A stretch of DNA of 64,000 nucleotides from Azolla caroliniana (lineage: Eukaryota > Polypodiophyta). The notes under the pieces were generated by a model. The model was not told where the DNA came from. It worked only from the letters and a program-made list of their open reading frames with translations, and searched no databases. The stretch's first letter is position 1. The number at the start of each line of letters is the position of its first letter. The translations under genes were made by a program, and so were the position numbers. This document shows positions 55,191 through 64,000 of the stretch, piece by piece. The stretch lies in NCBI GenBank assembly GCA_043228905.1, contig JBHGNT010000010.1, positions 10,788,001 to 10,852,000 on the forward strand. The letters are read 5' to 3'.

Positions 55191-55571
55191 GATCACATAC
55201 CGTCATTAAAAAAGAAAAAAAAAAAAGAAAAAAAAAAAAAGAAATCATTAAAAATCGAGGTATGAACGGACGTGAAAGCAAGGAGCGAAAAGGTACGTAG
55301 TGGGCATTTAAGAGCCGCCACATTACTTAATACTAAATTGGTACACGACGTGCGCATGCTCGAAAAAGGCGCCAAGACGCACAGAGAAAAAGAAGAACGC
55401 ATGGAGACCTTTTTTTTTCGCGAGCCAAGAAGCACAGAAGCACCAAGGCAGTGGAAGCTTAGCAAACGCGAACCTGCACTCAAAGAACCCCCATGTTCGG
55501 AACGCTCTTTCTCTCGCTCTCACTCTCATCACCACTCCACCTCGCCATCTTTCCTCGACCTCGAAGCAGAC
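55191..55571 (+). promoter_or_regulatory. Spacer between pol and ORF3 in Ec
   Basis: Long A-rich run at about 55,207-55,243. Then come GCATTTAAGAG (55,297-55,307) and a conserved block with GTACACGACGTGCGCATGC and AAAAGGCGCCAAGA. A frame is open through the right part (from 55,272) into ORF3, but the matching regions of G1 and Eb are not open, so the ATG at 55,572 is the likelier start. The conserved block could hold a second promoter or a splice acceptor for ORF3. Confidence 0.5.
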
Positions 55572-58241
55572 ATGGACCCACAAACGCTGTCGGAAGCGGC
55601 CAGGAAATGGTTCAGACAACACGGACTGGAGGGGTTCTTGACCATCATGGAGGCACCACCGCACAAAGAAGCCGACCGGGTCATCAAGGAGCTCGACACG
55701 GAAGTCATCACCGAGGAAGCGATCCGTGCGCTAACAGGCCTTCCGGAGGGAGGTATTTTTCAGATTGATAACCCAACCTCGGAGCAACTCATCCGATATT
55801 TCGGTGAGTACTCTATAGCCGGCAAAGGCTATCGAACGCAGGGCGGCGAAGATCCGCTATTCAGGGAAATAGCTCGAGTGCTCCATGAGTACGGCCACGT
55901 GTACCCCCGACCCCCTGTCATGCCAAAAAATCGGGCAGGGATGATCATAGCCACCTATGAAGGGACCAAGGTGGATTGGCCGGTGTTGATTGCAGACGGT
56001 TTGTGCGCGGCAATCGACATGGTACGAGGAAAGGATGGCAAGGAGGGCCGGAAGCTGTGGCATGCCGTAGCTCAGTGGATAACATTGCTCGTGCCGCCGG
56101 TCGAGACCGTCCAGCCAAAGAAGCGGCCAAGATTATCGGAAGGAAGCACCTCGAAACCCGCGTCCAAACGACAACAGCTGCTGGCGTCGAAGGCGACGAA
56201 AGGGAAGAAACGGCTCCCAGAACCGGAGGAGGTGTCACCGGTGGGACCCGTTAAGATAACCATACGGCGACCGGGTCAGAAGGAACCAGAACCCTTGACG
56301 GCACAGAAACATGCCGTTACCCAGGAAGAGGAAACGGAGGAGCCAGAAGAGCACCTCCAACGACTGTCAAGAAGTGGGACCGCCGGGACAGCGGGGGAGC
56401 GTTCGGACCCGCAAAAGGAAGAAACGCCCCCAACTCAACCTGAGCAAACCGCAAGGGAAGAACCGGAACTGGTGCGTGAAGAACCGGCCTTGTCGACTTC
56501 TATACCAGAAGTCATTCCAACGGCTCCGGAGACGGCGAGAACCGGAACTCAACAGCCGGCGAGCCCAGCCAGCACACACGGCGGCCAAGGAGTAGAACCA
56601 GAACGGCAGATACAGGCACTCTGGCCAGACAATTCCACAGTGAACGAGCCGACCCAACTAGTTCAGCAGCAAGGCACCAGTAGCATGTGGCTACGGTGGG
56701 TAGGCGAGCAGATCGCCGGAGTGGTCGAGTACATAGAGGCGGAGGAGAGAGCGCACCACGAACGGTTGCTCGTCACAACCGTAGATCTAGAGACGGCCCG
56801 GTCCAGAATCCGGAGCCTTGAACAAGACTTGGACAGGGTCACAAGGGAAATGGCTCAATTGGCTTTGACAACACAAGTCCAAGCACCGGTGACTCCGGGC
56901 AATGTACAGAATAAAGCGTCAGATCAACCTGTACATAGCAATCAGACCCCGGCAACGGAAACCGTTCCGGAGAGAAATGCGGCACAAGCCCAAGAGCTTG
57001 CGGATTTAAAGGATGAGCTAGCTGCCCAAGAAGCGCTGAGGAGCCGCGAAAGAGAGTTGAAGACGGCAGCGGAGGCAGAACTCAAAAAGACTGCTGAGAA
57101 TCTACGCCGGGCCGAGGAGAGCTTACGAAAAGGCCACCAAGCGTACGACCGGCTCAAGGAGGAAAAGGAGAAAATGCTGCAAGAGAAGGATAGGCTCCGG
57201 AGAAACGCCGAAACAGAAGTAGAGCGCCTGAAAGAGGAACTCCGGCAGCTAAAGGACCGGGAGGACCGGAACCATCGCCAGATCAACGGCAAGCTCAAAC
57301 AAAAAACAGAGGAATTTGAGAACTTGCACCGGGAGTATAAACGGTTGCAAACGGAGCACAAGGAACGGACGGATGAGCTCCGGCAAGCAGTTGATCGGAC
57401 CGCAACGGCATACGCTAAGGAACAAGCGGAAACCAGAAGACGGTTGGAAGAGGCGGAGAAGGTTCGGACAGAGCTCCTTAGGCAACAGCAGGCGGAAAAA
57501 GAAAGAGCGGCGGAGGTACTGCAGAGGCTGCAAACAACATATCAAGGGCAGCTGACGCGCTACAGAGAGCAGGCAGAGGATACGGCTAATCTCATCAAGC
57601 AGTTGAAGGAGGAACGACAAGTGGTAGAAAGTAGAGCGCAAATGGGAGCAAGTCGCATCCAGGATATCATGCGGGCCTGGTTGAACCAGACCAAGAGCTT
57701 GATTGACAACGGTTCCGTCAAATGGTGGACCAAGTGGGCCACGAACGCGGCGGAACTCCAATTGCTCTGGGCCGACGTAGAGAACCGGAGGAAGGAGGGA
57801 GATGATTGCTATATGCTGACTTCCGAAGACTTCACCGGCATAAGAGATGAGCTGGCCGAAGACTTTCAAGCCTTGGCAGAGGACCAACTAGGGCAGGTCC
57901 GGCAACTTGTAGCTCAGCTGGACAACAACAGGCTGGAGGCGCAGATCCAGTTTGAAAGCTACGAGAGGTCCCGGATCCGGGAAGAGAAAGCACGAGAACC
58001 GGTTACGGTCAACCTCAGTGATGAGGAACCGTTACTGGAAGGAGACCGGACCGGAAGCAGTCAAACGGAGATGCCGGAGTCAGAGAAACAAACGGAGCAG
58101 CCGCCTATAGAGCAGCCGGAGCAGCCTCAGTTCCAACCGCAACCACAGCAGCAGCAGCAAGCACAGCCGCAACAACCACAACCGGAAGAACAAGTGGAAA
58201 CTCTGGAACAAAGTATTTTGGACAATTTGGGTGAACAATGA
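55572..58241 (+). CDS. ORF3: long coiled-coil protein encoded downstream of integrase
   Basis: 889 residues from ATG 55,572, chosen because the same ATG and following residues occur in G1 (48,227) and Eb (63,814). Residues 1 to about 175 form a compact domain (ARKWFRQHGL, VITEEAIRALTGLP, LHEYGHVYPRP, LWHAVAQWITLL). Next a basic stretch (KKRPRL near 182) that could be a nuclear signal, then a Pro/Glu/Thr-rich linker to about 365. A first helical part follows near 375-430, then a long heptad-rich coiled coil at about 469-690, a Trp-rich domain near 695-800 (KWWTKWATNAAELQLLW), an acidic segment, and a Gln/Pro tail at 850-875. There is no signal peptide or membrane helix, so it is not an envelope-type protein. 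The N-terminal TEEAIRALTGLP resembles the short motif of putative plant transposon proteins; function is unknown. Confidence 0.88.
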   Translation: MDPQTLSEAARKWFRQHGLEGFLTIMEAPPHKEADRVIKELDTEVITEEAIRALTGLPEGGIFQIDNPTSEQLIRYFGEYSIAGKGYRTQGGEDPLFREIARVLHEYGHVYPRPPVMPKNRAGMIIATYEGTKVDWPVLIADGLCAAIDMVRGKDGKEGRKLWHAVAQWITLLVPPVETVQPKKRPRLSEGSTSKPASKRQQLLASKATKGKKRLPEPEEVSPVGPVKITIRRPGQKEPEPLTAQKHAVTQEEETEEPEEHLQRLSRSGTAGTAGERSDPQKEETPPTQPEQTAREEPELVREEPALSTSIPEVIPTAPETARTGTQQPASPASTHGGQGVEPERQIQALWPDNSTVNEPTQLVQQQGTSSMWLRWVGEQIAGVVEYIEAEERAHHERLLVTTVDLETARSRIRSLEQDLDRVTREMAQLALTTQVQAPVTPGNVQNKASDQPVHSNQTPATETVPERNAAQAQELADLKDELAAQEALRSRERELKTAAEAELKKTAENLRRAEESLRKGHQAYDRLKEEKEKMLQEKDRLRRNAETEVERLKEELRQLKDREDRNHRQINGKLKQKTEEFENLHREYKRLQTEHKERTDELRQAVDRTATAYAKEQAETRRRLEEAEKVRTELLRQQQAEKERAAEVLQRLQTTYQGQLTRYREQAEDTANLIKQLKEERQVVESRAQMGASRIQDIMRAWLNQTKSLIDNGSVKWWTKWATNAAELQLLWADVENRRKEGDDCYMLTSEDFTGIRDELAEDFQALAEDQLGQVRQLVAQLDNNRLEAQIQFESYERSRIREEKAREPVTVNLSDEEPLLEGDRTGSSQTEMPESEKQTEQPPIEQPEQPQFQPQPQQQQQAQPQQPQPEEQVETLEQSILDNLGEQ

Positions 58242-58256
58242 AGGGGCCGAGAAGGG
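58240..58256 (+). other. Possible polypurine tract of Ec
   Basis: GAAGGGGCCGAGAAGGG directly after the ORF3 stop. It lies about 37 bases before the LTR start at 58,294, farther than usual, so the assignment is uncertain. Confidence 0.35.
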
Positions 58257-58293
58257 TTCGACGTACAAGGTACTGTCCCACGGGCGTGCCATG

Positions 58294-58712
58294 TGTTACC
58301 GGCCGGCAAGGAGTCCAAAATACGGAGTGAAGGAATTAATTAAGTATGGTTGTAAATAAGCATAGTGTGGACGGACGGACTGGAAACGGTATGCCGTTCC
58401 AGATCCGGACGGATCCCGAATAGGTGCGATAAGCACCGTTTTGTACTACGGGCCGGAAACCTATTTAAAGGCCCGGACCCCATTGTAATCGCAGTGGATA
58501 ATTAATAGAGCATATGGTGTTTATACTTCTGTGTTGATTTCCGTTCTGTACTTACTGTTATATCTTACGCGTGTAATTAACAAAAGCGCTCTAATCGTGT
58601 AACCTACTTAAGTCGGTGTAATCGTTGAGTCATAATCCTATACCGTAATCACCCTTTGGTGAAGTGTCTCCGTGACACCTTGTGTTAGGCCTTGTCCGGT
58701 CAGAGAATAACA
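58294..58712 (+). repeat. 3' LTR of Ec
   Basis: 419 bp, TGTTACCGGCCGGCAAG to GAATAACA, with TATA-like TATTTAAA at 58,462-58,469 and the shared family blocks. It follows the intact ORF3 and is not followed by a primer site but by the middle of another gag, so it is the right end of an insertion. Confidence 0.82.
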
Positions 58713-60116
58713 TCTACATCTGGCCAACTATGCCAAAAGAGAATACGACATATTACCTGTTTCAAATGACCCGGTGTTCACCACCTTTGCGGACCTGAAA
58801 GATAAATTCTTGCACTTCTTCCAAAAGGAGGTGGACCAGAGAGAAATAATGGGCCAATTTTATACCATCCAGCAGAACCCCGGGGAGAGCATTCCGTAGT
58901 TTGTCATCCGGTTTCAACGAATGCACAATCAGCTTACCCGCGCACCTCCGGAAGAAGAAACACAGGCTATATTCTTAGCCGCGCTCCGGGAACCTCTACG
59001 AATGGTATGCACGGTCATCGACTTTCGCACAAGCACTGTCGACTAGGTCATCGACCGGGTTAGAGAAATGGAGAAAACAAGCTCTTGGCTAACAATGGGA
59101 GCCCTCCAACAAGCGTTACCGACCGATGAAGATCTCCGGTTCCGGCAAGCAATCCAATGCACAACCTGCTTGAATTCCGGACACTCGTCACTGGAGTGCA
59201 CCATGCGGACGCACTGCTTACTCTGCCAATCTACGAGCCACACGATGGACCGGTGCGAATATAACTTATTGAATCGGCAAGCACCACCAGTCCGACAAAT
59301 CGAGCCACGTAGCAGCCGAGACGAAGAAGACGAACGCTGGCGGCGAGAGGAGCGATATCGACCGGCACAGGATGTCCGGTACGACAATCAGCGAGACAAC
59401 TATGACAGATACCGAGATTACAATGGATGGAACGAGTATCACAACCGGGATCACTCCCCCGGGTATCACCAACGATGGGAAGATTACGGGAGATATGACG
59501 ACCAACCCCGTCAAGGGTACCGCAACAAAAAGAACTTTAATAAAAAACGGCATTTCAAAAAAGGGAGCCACCCACGTGAACCGGAAAAAGGCGCCTCAAG
59601 TAGCCAACCGGACCAAAGCCCCGCGGTTACCACAGGTCCTCCACCGGGTACAGGAAACAATGCCAAATCCAGCAATACTCGGAAAGCATATTGCTATTAT
59701 TGCCAGCAAGAAGGACATTATAGTAATCAATGTCTGGCAAAGAGCTACGACAAGCGACCGGCAGTAAACATGGTAGTCGCCGAAGTCGCAAACCCGCAGC
59801 AGGTTACCACAAGGTCAAAGGGCAAGACGACAGAATGGGAGACACAAGAGGCCATCTGGAAGCAGGCAACGGAATGGGTGAAAAAGGCAAATGAGCGAAA
59901 TGTAGTAGAACTTGCGCAGCAAAAGGAGAACACCGAAGAGCTCGGCGGCGGCAGTCCAACCGAAAATGCGACATGGCAGGCATTGCAAGAGTGCACAATA
60001 ACGCTGCCATTAGGACGGCTCCTGCAACTAGTGCCCAGATTCACAGAAGGACTCAAGACAGGCATGACGGTAGGAGAAACACCACCGGCACCAACATTCT
60101 TCTCAAATCTGGGAAG
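58713..60116 (+). pseudogene. Eb gag, C-terminal part
   Basis: It opens in the Gag core (YAKREYD, TTFADLKDKFLHFF), just where the left part at 49,869 stops. TAG stops lie at 58,898-58,900 and 59,044-59,046; from 59,068 the frame is open. Three canonical CX2CX4HX4C knuckles are seen: 59,158-59,199, 59,215-59,256 and 59,692-59,733. An Arg/Tyr/Asp-rich low-complexity stretch lies between the second and third. The frame ends at about 60,116, where a deletion joins it to pol in another frame. Confidence 0.85.
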
Positions 60117-63100
60117 GAATTAACACCCCTATATGCCGAATGTGTCAATATGCTGGACAGATTAGCAGACGAAGAGGTGGATCAATACTTGCAAGATAAT
60201 CCGAAGATAGTACCCTTGTTCGAAATTGACGTAGTTGAAGCCGTATCACCATACATACTGCCACCGGACGGAGCGGACGAAGAACCAAATAAAGAAGTGA
60301 TCCGGGAGCTACGGCAAGCACAAGAAGCACTGGAAAGAGAAACGGTCGTATCACAACGGGTTAAAGCATCCCAACCAGAGGAGGTAAATCTAGGAACTAC
60401 GGAAGAGGCGAGATCGGTGCAGATTCCCAAGGAAATGACTACGGGGAACAGAACGGCGATGATTACACTTCTCAAAGAGTTTCGGGACGTGTTTGCCTGG
60501 TCTTACGAGGATATGAGAGGGCTCGATCCTCAGCTATATCAGCATCAAATACATTTGAGCAAAGACGCCAAACCGGTAGCACAGCGACGGTACCGGATGA
60601 ATATGAACTACGCTACCAAAGTCAAGGAGGAAATCGACAAGTTACTGAGGGTTGGCTTTATCCGTCCCGTAAAGAAATCTACATGGTTGAGCCCGATAGT
60701 AGTCGTACCAAAGAAAAACGGCAAAATTAGAGTATGCGTCGACTACCGGAAGCTTAATGCGGCGACGGTAACTGATGCATTTCCACTTCCATTTACGGAT
60801 GGATTTTTGGACGCAATCATCGGCCATGAGGTATACAGTTTTTTAGATGGATTCAGCAGATACAACCAGATCCGGATGCACCCCCCGATGACCAGGAGAA
60901 AACGGCTTTCGTCACTAAATGGGGAGTGTTTGTTGCCGTAGTAATGATGTTCGGACTAAAAACGGCGCCGGCAACATTCCAGAGGATCATCATGGAAATA
61001 TTCGGAGAATTCATACCGGCATTCATGCAGGTGTTCCTCGACGACTTCGTCGTTTATAGCCGGGAAGGAGACCACCTTCCGCACCTCAGACTGTGTCTAG
61101 AAAAGTGTAGGGCTTACCGGCTAAGCCTGAATCCGGCGAAGTGTGTATTCGGCGTGTCCAGCGGAACGCCACTGGGGCACATTGTGAGCAAGGAGGGCAT
61201 CGTCATTGATCCGGACAAAGTAAAAGCGATCCTGGAGGCACCGGCACCAACAACGGCGAAGGCCCTAAGCCGTTTCTTAGGCCAAATCCGTTGGCATAGC
61301 CGAATGCTCCGGTATTTGGCGGACCTAGCTACACCACTGCATGTTGCGGTACACCGAACACCGTTCCAGTGGACCGACACCGAAGACAAGGCGTATCGGG
61401 CACTCAAAGTTCTATTGTCGCAAGCGCCGGTAGTGCAACCCCCGGATTGGGCGAAGGAATTTCATGTGTTCGTGGATGCGTCTGACATTGCAATCGGGAG
61501 TGCGCTGATGCAACTTACGGAGCCAAGATGGTACCGGCCCGTATATTATGCAAGCCGGAAGTTATCCCAAGCCGAACAAAATTATTCCACCATGGAAAGG
61601 GAAGCTTTAGGCATGATCTACAGCGTAACAAAATTCAGGCATTATTTATTGGGAAGAAAGTTTTCCTTCCATGTACATCATTCGGCACTCCTCTACCTAC
61701 TGTCCAAATTGTCACTTACCGGTAAGTTGGCCTAGTGGACTTTGCTATTACAAGAATTCGAATGCGAGATATTCCACCGACCCGGCATACAGCATGCGGT
61801 AGCAGATTATTTAAGCTGGTTAGATTCCGGCGAAACCGGCGACGGAGTACCGGACGAGTTTCCGGATGCTGAGCTATTTCGAGTCACCGCAGAAACAGCA
61901 ACAAATGAAACGGTGGCACCAGAATATAAGTGGCTAACAAATATGCACCAATTTCTGAGCACCGGATTGCCTCCGGAGGAGATGAACCGGGACGAGAGGA
62001 AACGCCTGGCGGTACAAAGCCGGCAATTCTGTTTATTACGAGACACGTTATACCACAAAGGTGCGGACGGTATATGGCAACGAGCGGTGCGCAACGACGA
62101 GAAAGAGGTAATACTACGGGAAGCACACTACGGGGTTGTGGGAGGCCATTATGCCGAGGATGCTACGGCAAGGAAGATATGGCAAAGTGGCCTATGGTGG
62201 CCGACTACATTGAAAGACGCAGTCCGGTACGCGAAAGAGTGTGATCTATGCCAGCCAATGGGCCAGCCAACGAAACAAGCTAGGATGTCGCACCAGCCAG
62301 TACTACCGCTAGAACCATTTCAAAAATGGGGACTGGATTTTGTTGGACCATTTAAACCACCGGCAATGAGAACTGGCAACCGGTATGTGATCGTCGCGAT
62401 GGACTTTTGCACTAAATGGGTGGAAGCCAAAGCCCTACGAGACAACACCGCGGCGTTGACGGCAAAATTCTTATACGAATACATTTGGTGCCGGTACGGA
62501 TGCCCCATAGAGCTGATAAGCGACCAAGGAGGGCACTTTCTTGGACAAGTAGTGGAGAGCTTGACGTCATTCTATGCGGTAGTACATAAACGGAGCACCC
62601 CGTACTACCCACAAGCCAACGGATTAGCTGAGTCAACAAAAAAAACGCTACAGAATATTCTGCGCAAGATCGTCAATGAAAATCGGATAGATTGGGGCAC
62701 GAAGCTGCACAGTGCGCTTTGGGCTTACCGGACAGCGTACAAAACAAGCATCCGAACAACGTCGTTCCGGTTAGCATTCGGATTAGAGGCAGTCATGCTG
62801 GTTGAGTTCCAGGTACCGAGCTTACGAATCCAGATTCGGGAACGACTTAATGAAAAGGAATCGAAGGCAATTCGGTTAAAGGCTCTGTGTGAACTAGAAG
62901 AACACCGACTGGCGAGCATCATGCACCTGGAATTGGAACAACGGCGACGGAAAGCGTTTGTAGATCGGCACCGGAAGGGAAACGAAAAGATGTTCGAAAT
63001 CGCCAAGCCGGTACTAGTGTTCCAGACCTGGATGGGTAAAATGCCAGGCAAACTACCGTTTAGATGGACCGGACCGTACTGGATCACACGCGGGTTCAAT

Positions 63101-63397
63101 GGGTCTTACCAGTTAGGGACACTTGCCGGCGAGGTGCTGGGTAAATGGGTCAACGGATTTGGACTAAAGCCATACAAAGGACCTATGCCCAAGAACCCAT
63201 TTGAACGAAGGGCCGCCACCGAATCAAAAGCCAGCAGGCCAACCACGACGGCAACCCGTGAGGAAAACAGCTACCACCAAGCCGGTAACGAGGAGCACGA
63301 GTCAGTAACCGGGGAAAGCATAACGATTGCAAACCGTCAAGAGGCCGGCAAGGTGCGCGTTTCGGGTAAGGGTCCGACAGGACCGGACAAAAATTAA
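60117..63397 (+). pseudogene. Eb pol lacking protease, with frameshift and stop
   Basis: The joint near 60,113 removes about 430 bases that in Ec hold the whole protease active-site region. Reverse transcriptase follows to 60,885, where one extra C in a C run (60,881-60,888) shifts the frame; it resumes at about 60,926 with FLDDF near 61,035. A TAG at 61,733-61,735 stands where G1 has Gln, in the RNase H part. From 61,742 to 63,397 integrase is open (finger, DD35E). Collinear with Ec otherwise. Confidence 0.9.
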
Positions 63398-63813
63398 CCA
63401 CACAATTAATTTTACAAAAAAATAAATAAATAAATAAATAAAAGAAGCGAATCAAAGAAATCATGGAAAGGAGTGGTGGAAACGGCCATGCAAACGAGGA
63501 GTAAAGAGGCACGTCGAAAAGGTACGAGGAGGCTATGAATAGGACATTAAACCACCGCCACATGGCACACAATACTATTATAGTACACGACCTGCACATG
63601 CGGAGGCTCGAAAAAGGCGCCAAGATGCAAAGAGAAAAACCCCCACGCATCGAGACCTTCTCCTTTCGCGAACCAAGGAGAATAGACGCAGACAAACGCG
63701 TGAAGATCAATCGAAGAGAGCTCACGCACAGAGAACCCCCTCACTCAGAACTTTCTCTCTCACACTCTCCCCACCATCAAACCTCGCCAACGCTCTCCGA
63801 CCTCGACGTAGAG
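63398..63813 (+). other. Spacer between pol and ORF3 in Eb
   Basis: AAATA-repeat run at 63,415-63,443, GGACATTAAACC near 63,541-63,552 and the conserved block ACTATTATAGTACACGACC at 63,573-63,591, as in G1. Confidence 0.65.
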
Positions 63814-64000
63814 ATGGACTGCCAAACACTGTCTGAAGCCACCAAGAAATGGTTACGGCAACATGGACTGGAGGGTTTCTTGACGATCATGGAGGCGGCG
63901 CCACACAAGGAGGCCAAAAAGATTATCAAAGAAATCGACATAGAGGTGATCACGGAGGAGGCGATCCGTGTGTTAACAGGCCTTCCGGAGGAGGGCATCT
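63814..64000 (+). CDS. Eb ORF3, N-terminus; runs off the window
   Basis: 62 residues from ATG 63,814 (KKWLRQHGLEGFLTIMEA, VITEEAIRVLTGLP), open to the window edge and very close to the Ec ORF3. It fixes the start codon of the family and shows that ORF3 is a stable part of these elements. Confidence 0.85.
   Translation, partial: MDCQTLSEATKKWLRQHGLEGFLTIMEAAPHKEAKKIIKEIDIEVITEEAIRVLTGLPEEGI

Noticed and set aside
55572-58241. ORF3 as an envelope-like protein
   Set aside because: There is no signal peptide, no hydrophobic membrane segment and no Cys-rich ectodomain; the chain is highly charged and coiled-coil rich.
48599-58712. Reading 48,599-58,712 as one gypsy element with paired LTRs
   Set aside because: The two LTRs are clearly diverged in sequence and length, yet pol and ORF3 between them are intact; and gag breaks at 49,869 and resumes after the second LTR. 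A nested insertion explains both better.
1-64000. tRNA, rRNA, snoRNA genes or CRISPR arrays
   Set aside because: No cloverleaf with pol III boxes, no rRNA-like sequence and no spaced identical repeats were recognised; the initiator tRNA-Met matches are primer sites only.

Overview
The window is nuclear DNA of a flowering plant. Two host genes have plant architecture: a seven-exon beta-glucosidase of glycoside hydrolase family 5 and an intronless PLS-class pentatricopeptide-repeat gene. Almost everything else is retrotransposon DNA, much of it nested. I cannot name the species from the sequence.

Left block (1 to about 22,080). A remnant copia 3' end is followed by a complete, probably young Tnt1/Tork-like Ty1/copia element (Copia-1, 626-6084, duplicated target GAACC, one open 1,357-residue gag-pol frame). 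Next comes an APE-type LINE that starts at or before 6090 and ends near 21,900. It has been split twice by minus-strand copia elements: Copia-2 (8565-14325, duplication GGTTT, same family as Copia-1) and Copia-3 (14397-19807, duplication CCAAA). Taking out each element plus one duplication copy leaves the LINE reverse-transcriptase frame continuous, which proves the nesting. A CT microsatellite follows the LINE.

Middle block (22,575-41,442). A minus-strand copia 3' half (Copia-4), with an unusual charged and basic C-terminal tail, is fused inside the reverse-transcriptase domain to a piece of a different copia (Copia-6). An AT-rich gene-bearing interval follows. It holds the GH5 beta-glucosidase (27,832-31,114) and the PPR gene (32,467-33,870). 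After these come a minus-strand chromovirus 3' end with its LTR and chromodomain (35,683 to about 37,024) and a decayed copia (Copia-5, 37,349-41,442).

Right block (41,443-64,000). All elements here are Ty3/gypsy of one family, without a chromodomain, and all on the plus strand. The best reading is a stack of nested insertions: G1 sits in Copia-5, Eb sits in G1, and Ec sits in the gag of Eb. Decay decreases inward: Copia-5 and G1 are riddled with stops, Eb has a few lesions, and Ec has an intact 1,333-residue pol and an intact 889-residue extra ORF. The right-hand halves of the outer elements should lie beyond base 64,000.

The most interesting feature is a third gene of this gypsy family downstream of integrase in sense orientation. 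It encodes a globular N-terminal domain, a basic stretch, a long coiled coil, a tryptophan-rich domain and a Gln/Pro tail, with no signal peptide or membrane segment. Its N-terminus is recognisable in all three copies, always behind a conserved intercistronic spacer. Gag of the same family carries three CCHC knuckles around an Arg/Tyr/Asp-rich low-complexity stretch. In the Ec/Eb composite, about 0.8 kb of gag has been replaced by foreign DNA that carries an antisense ORF and a 33-base inverted piece of gag.
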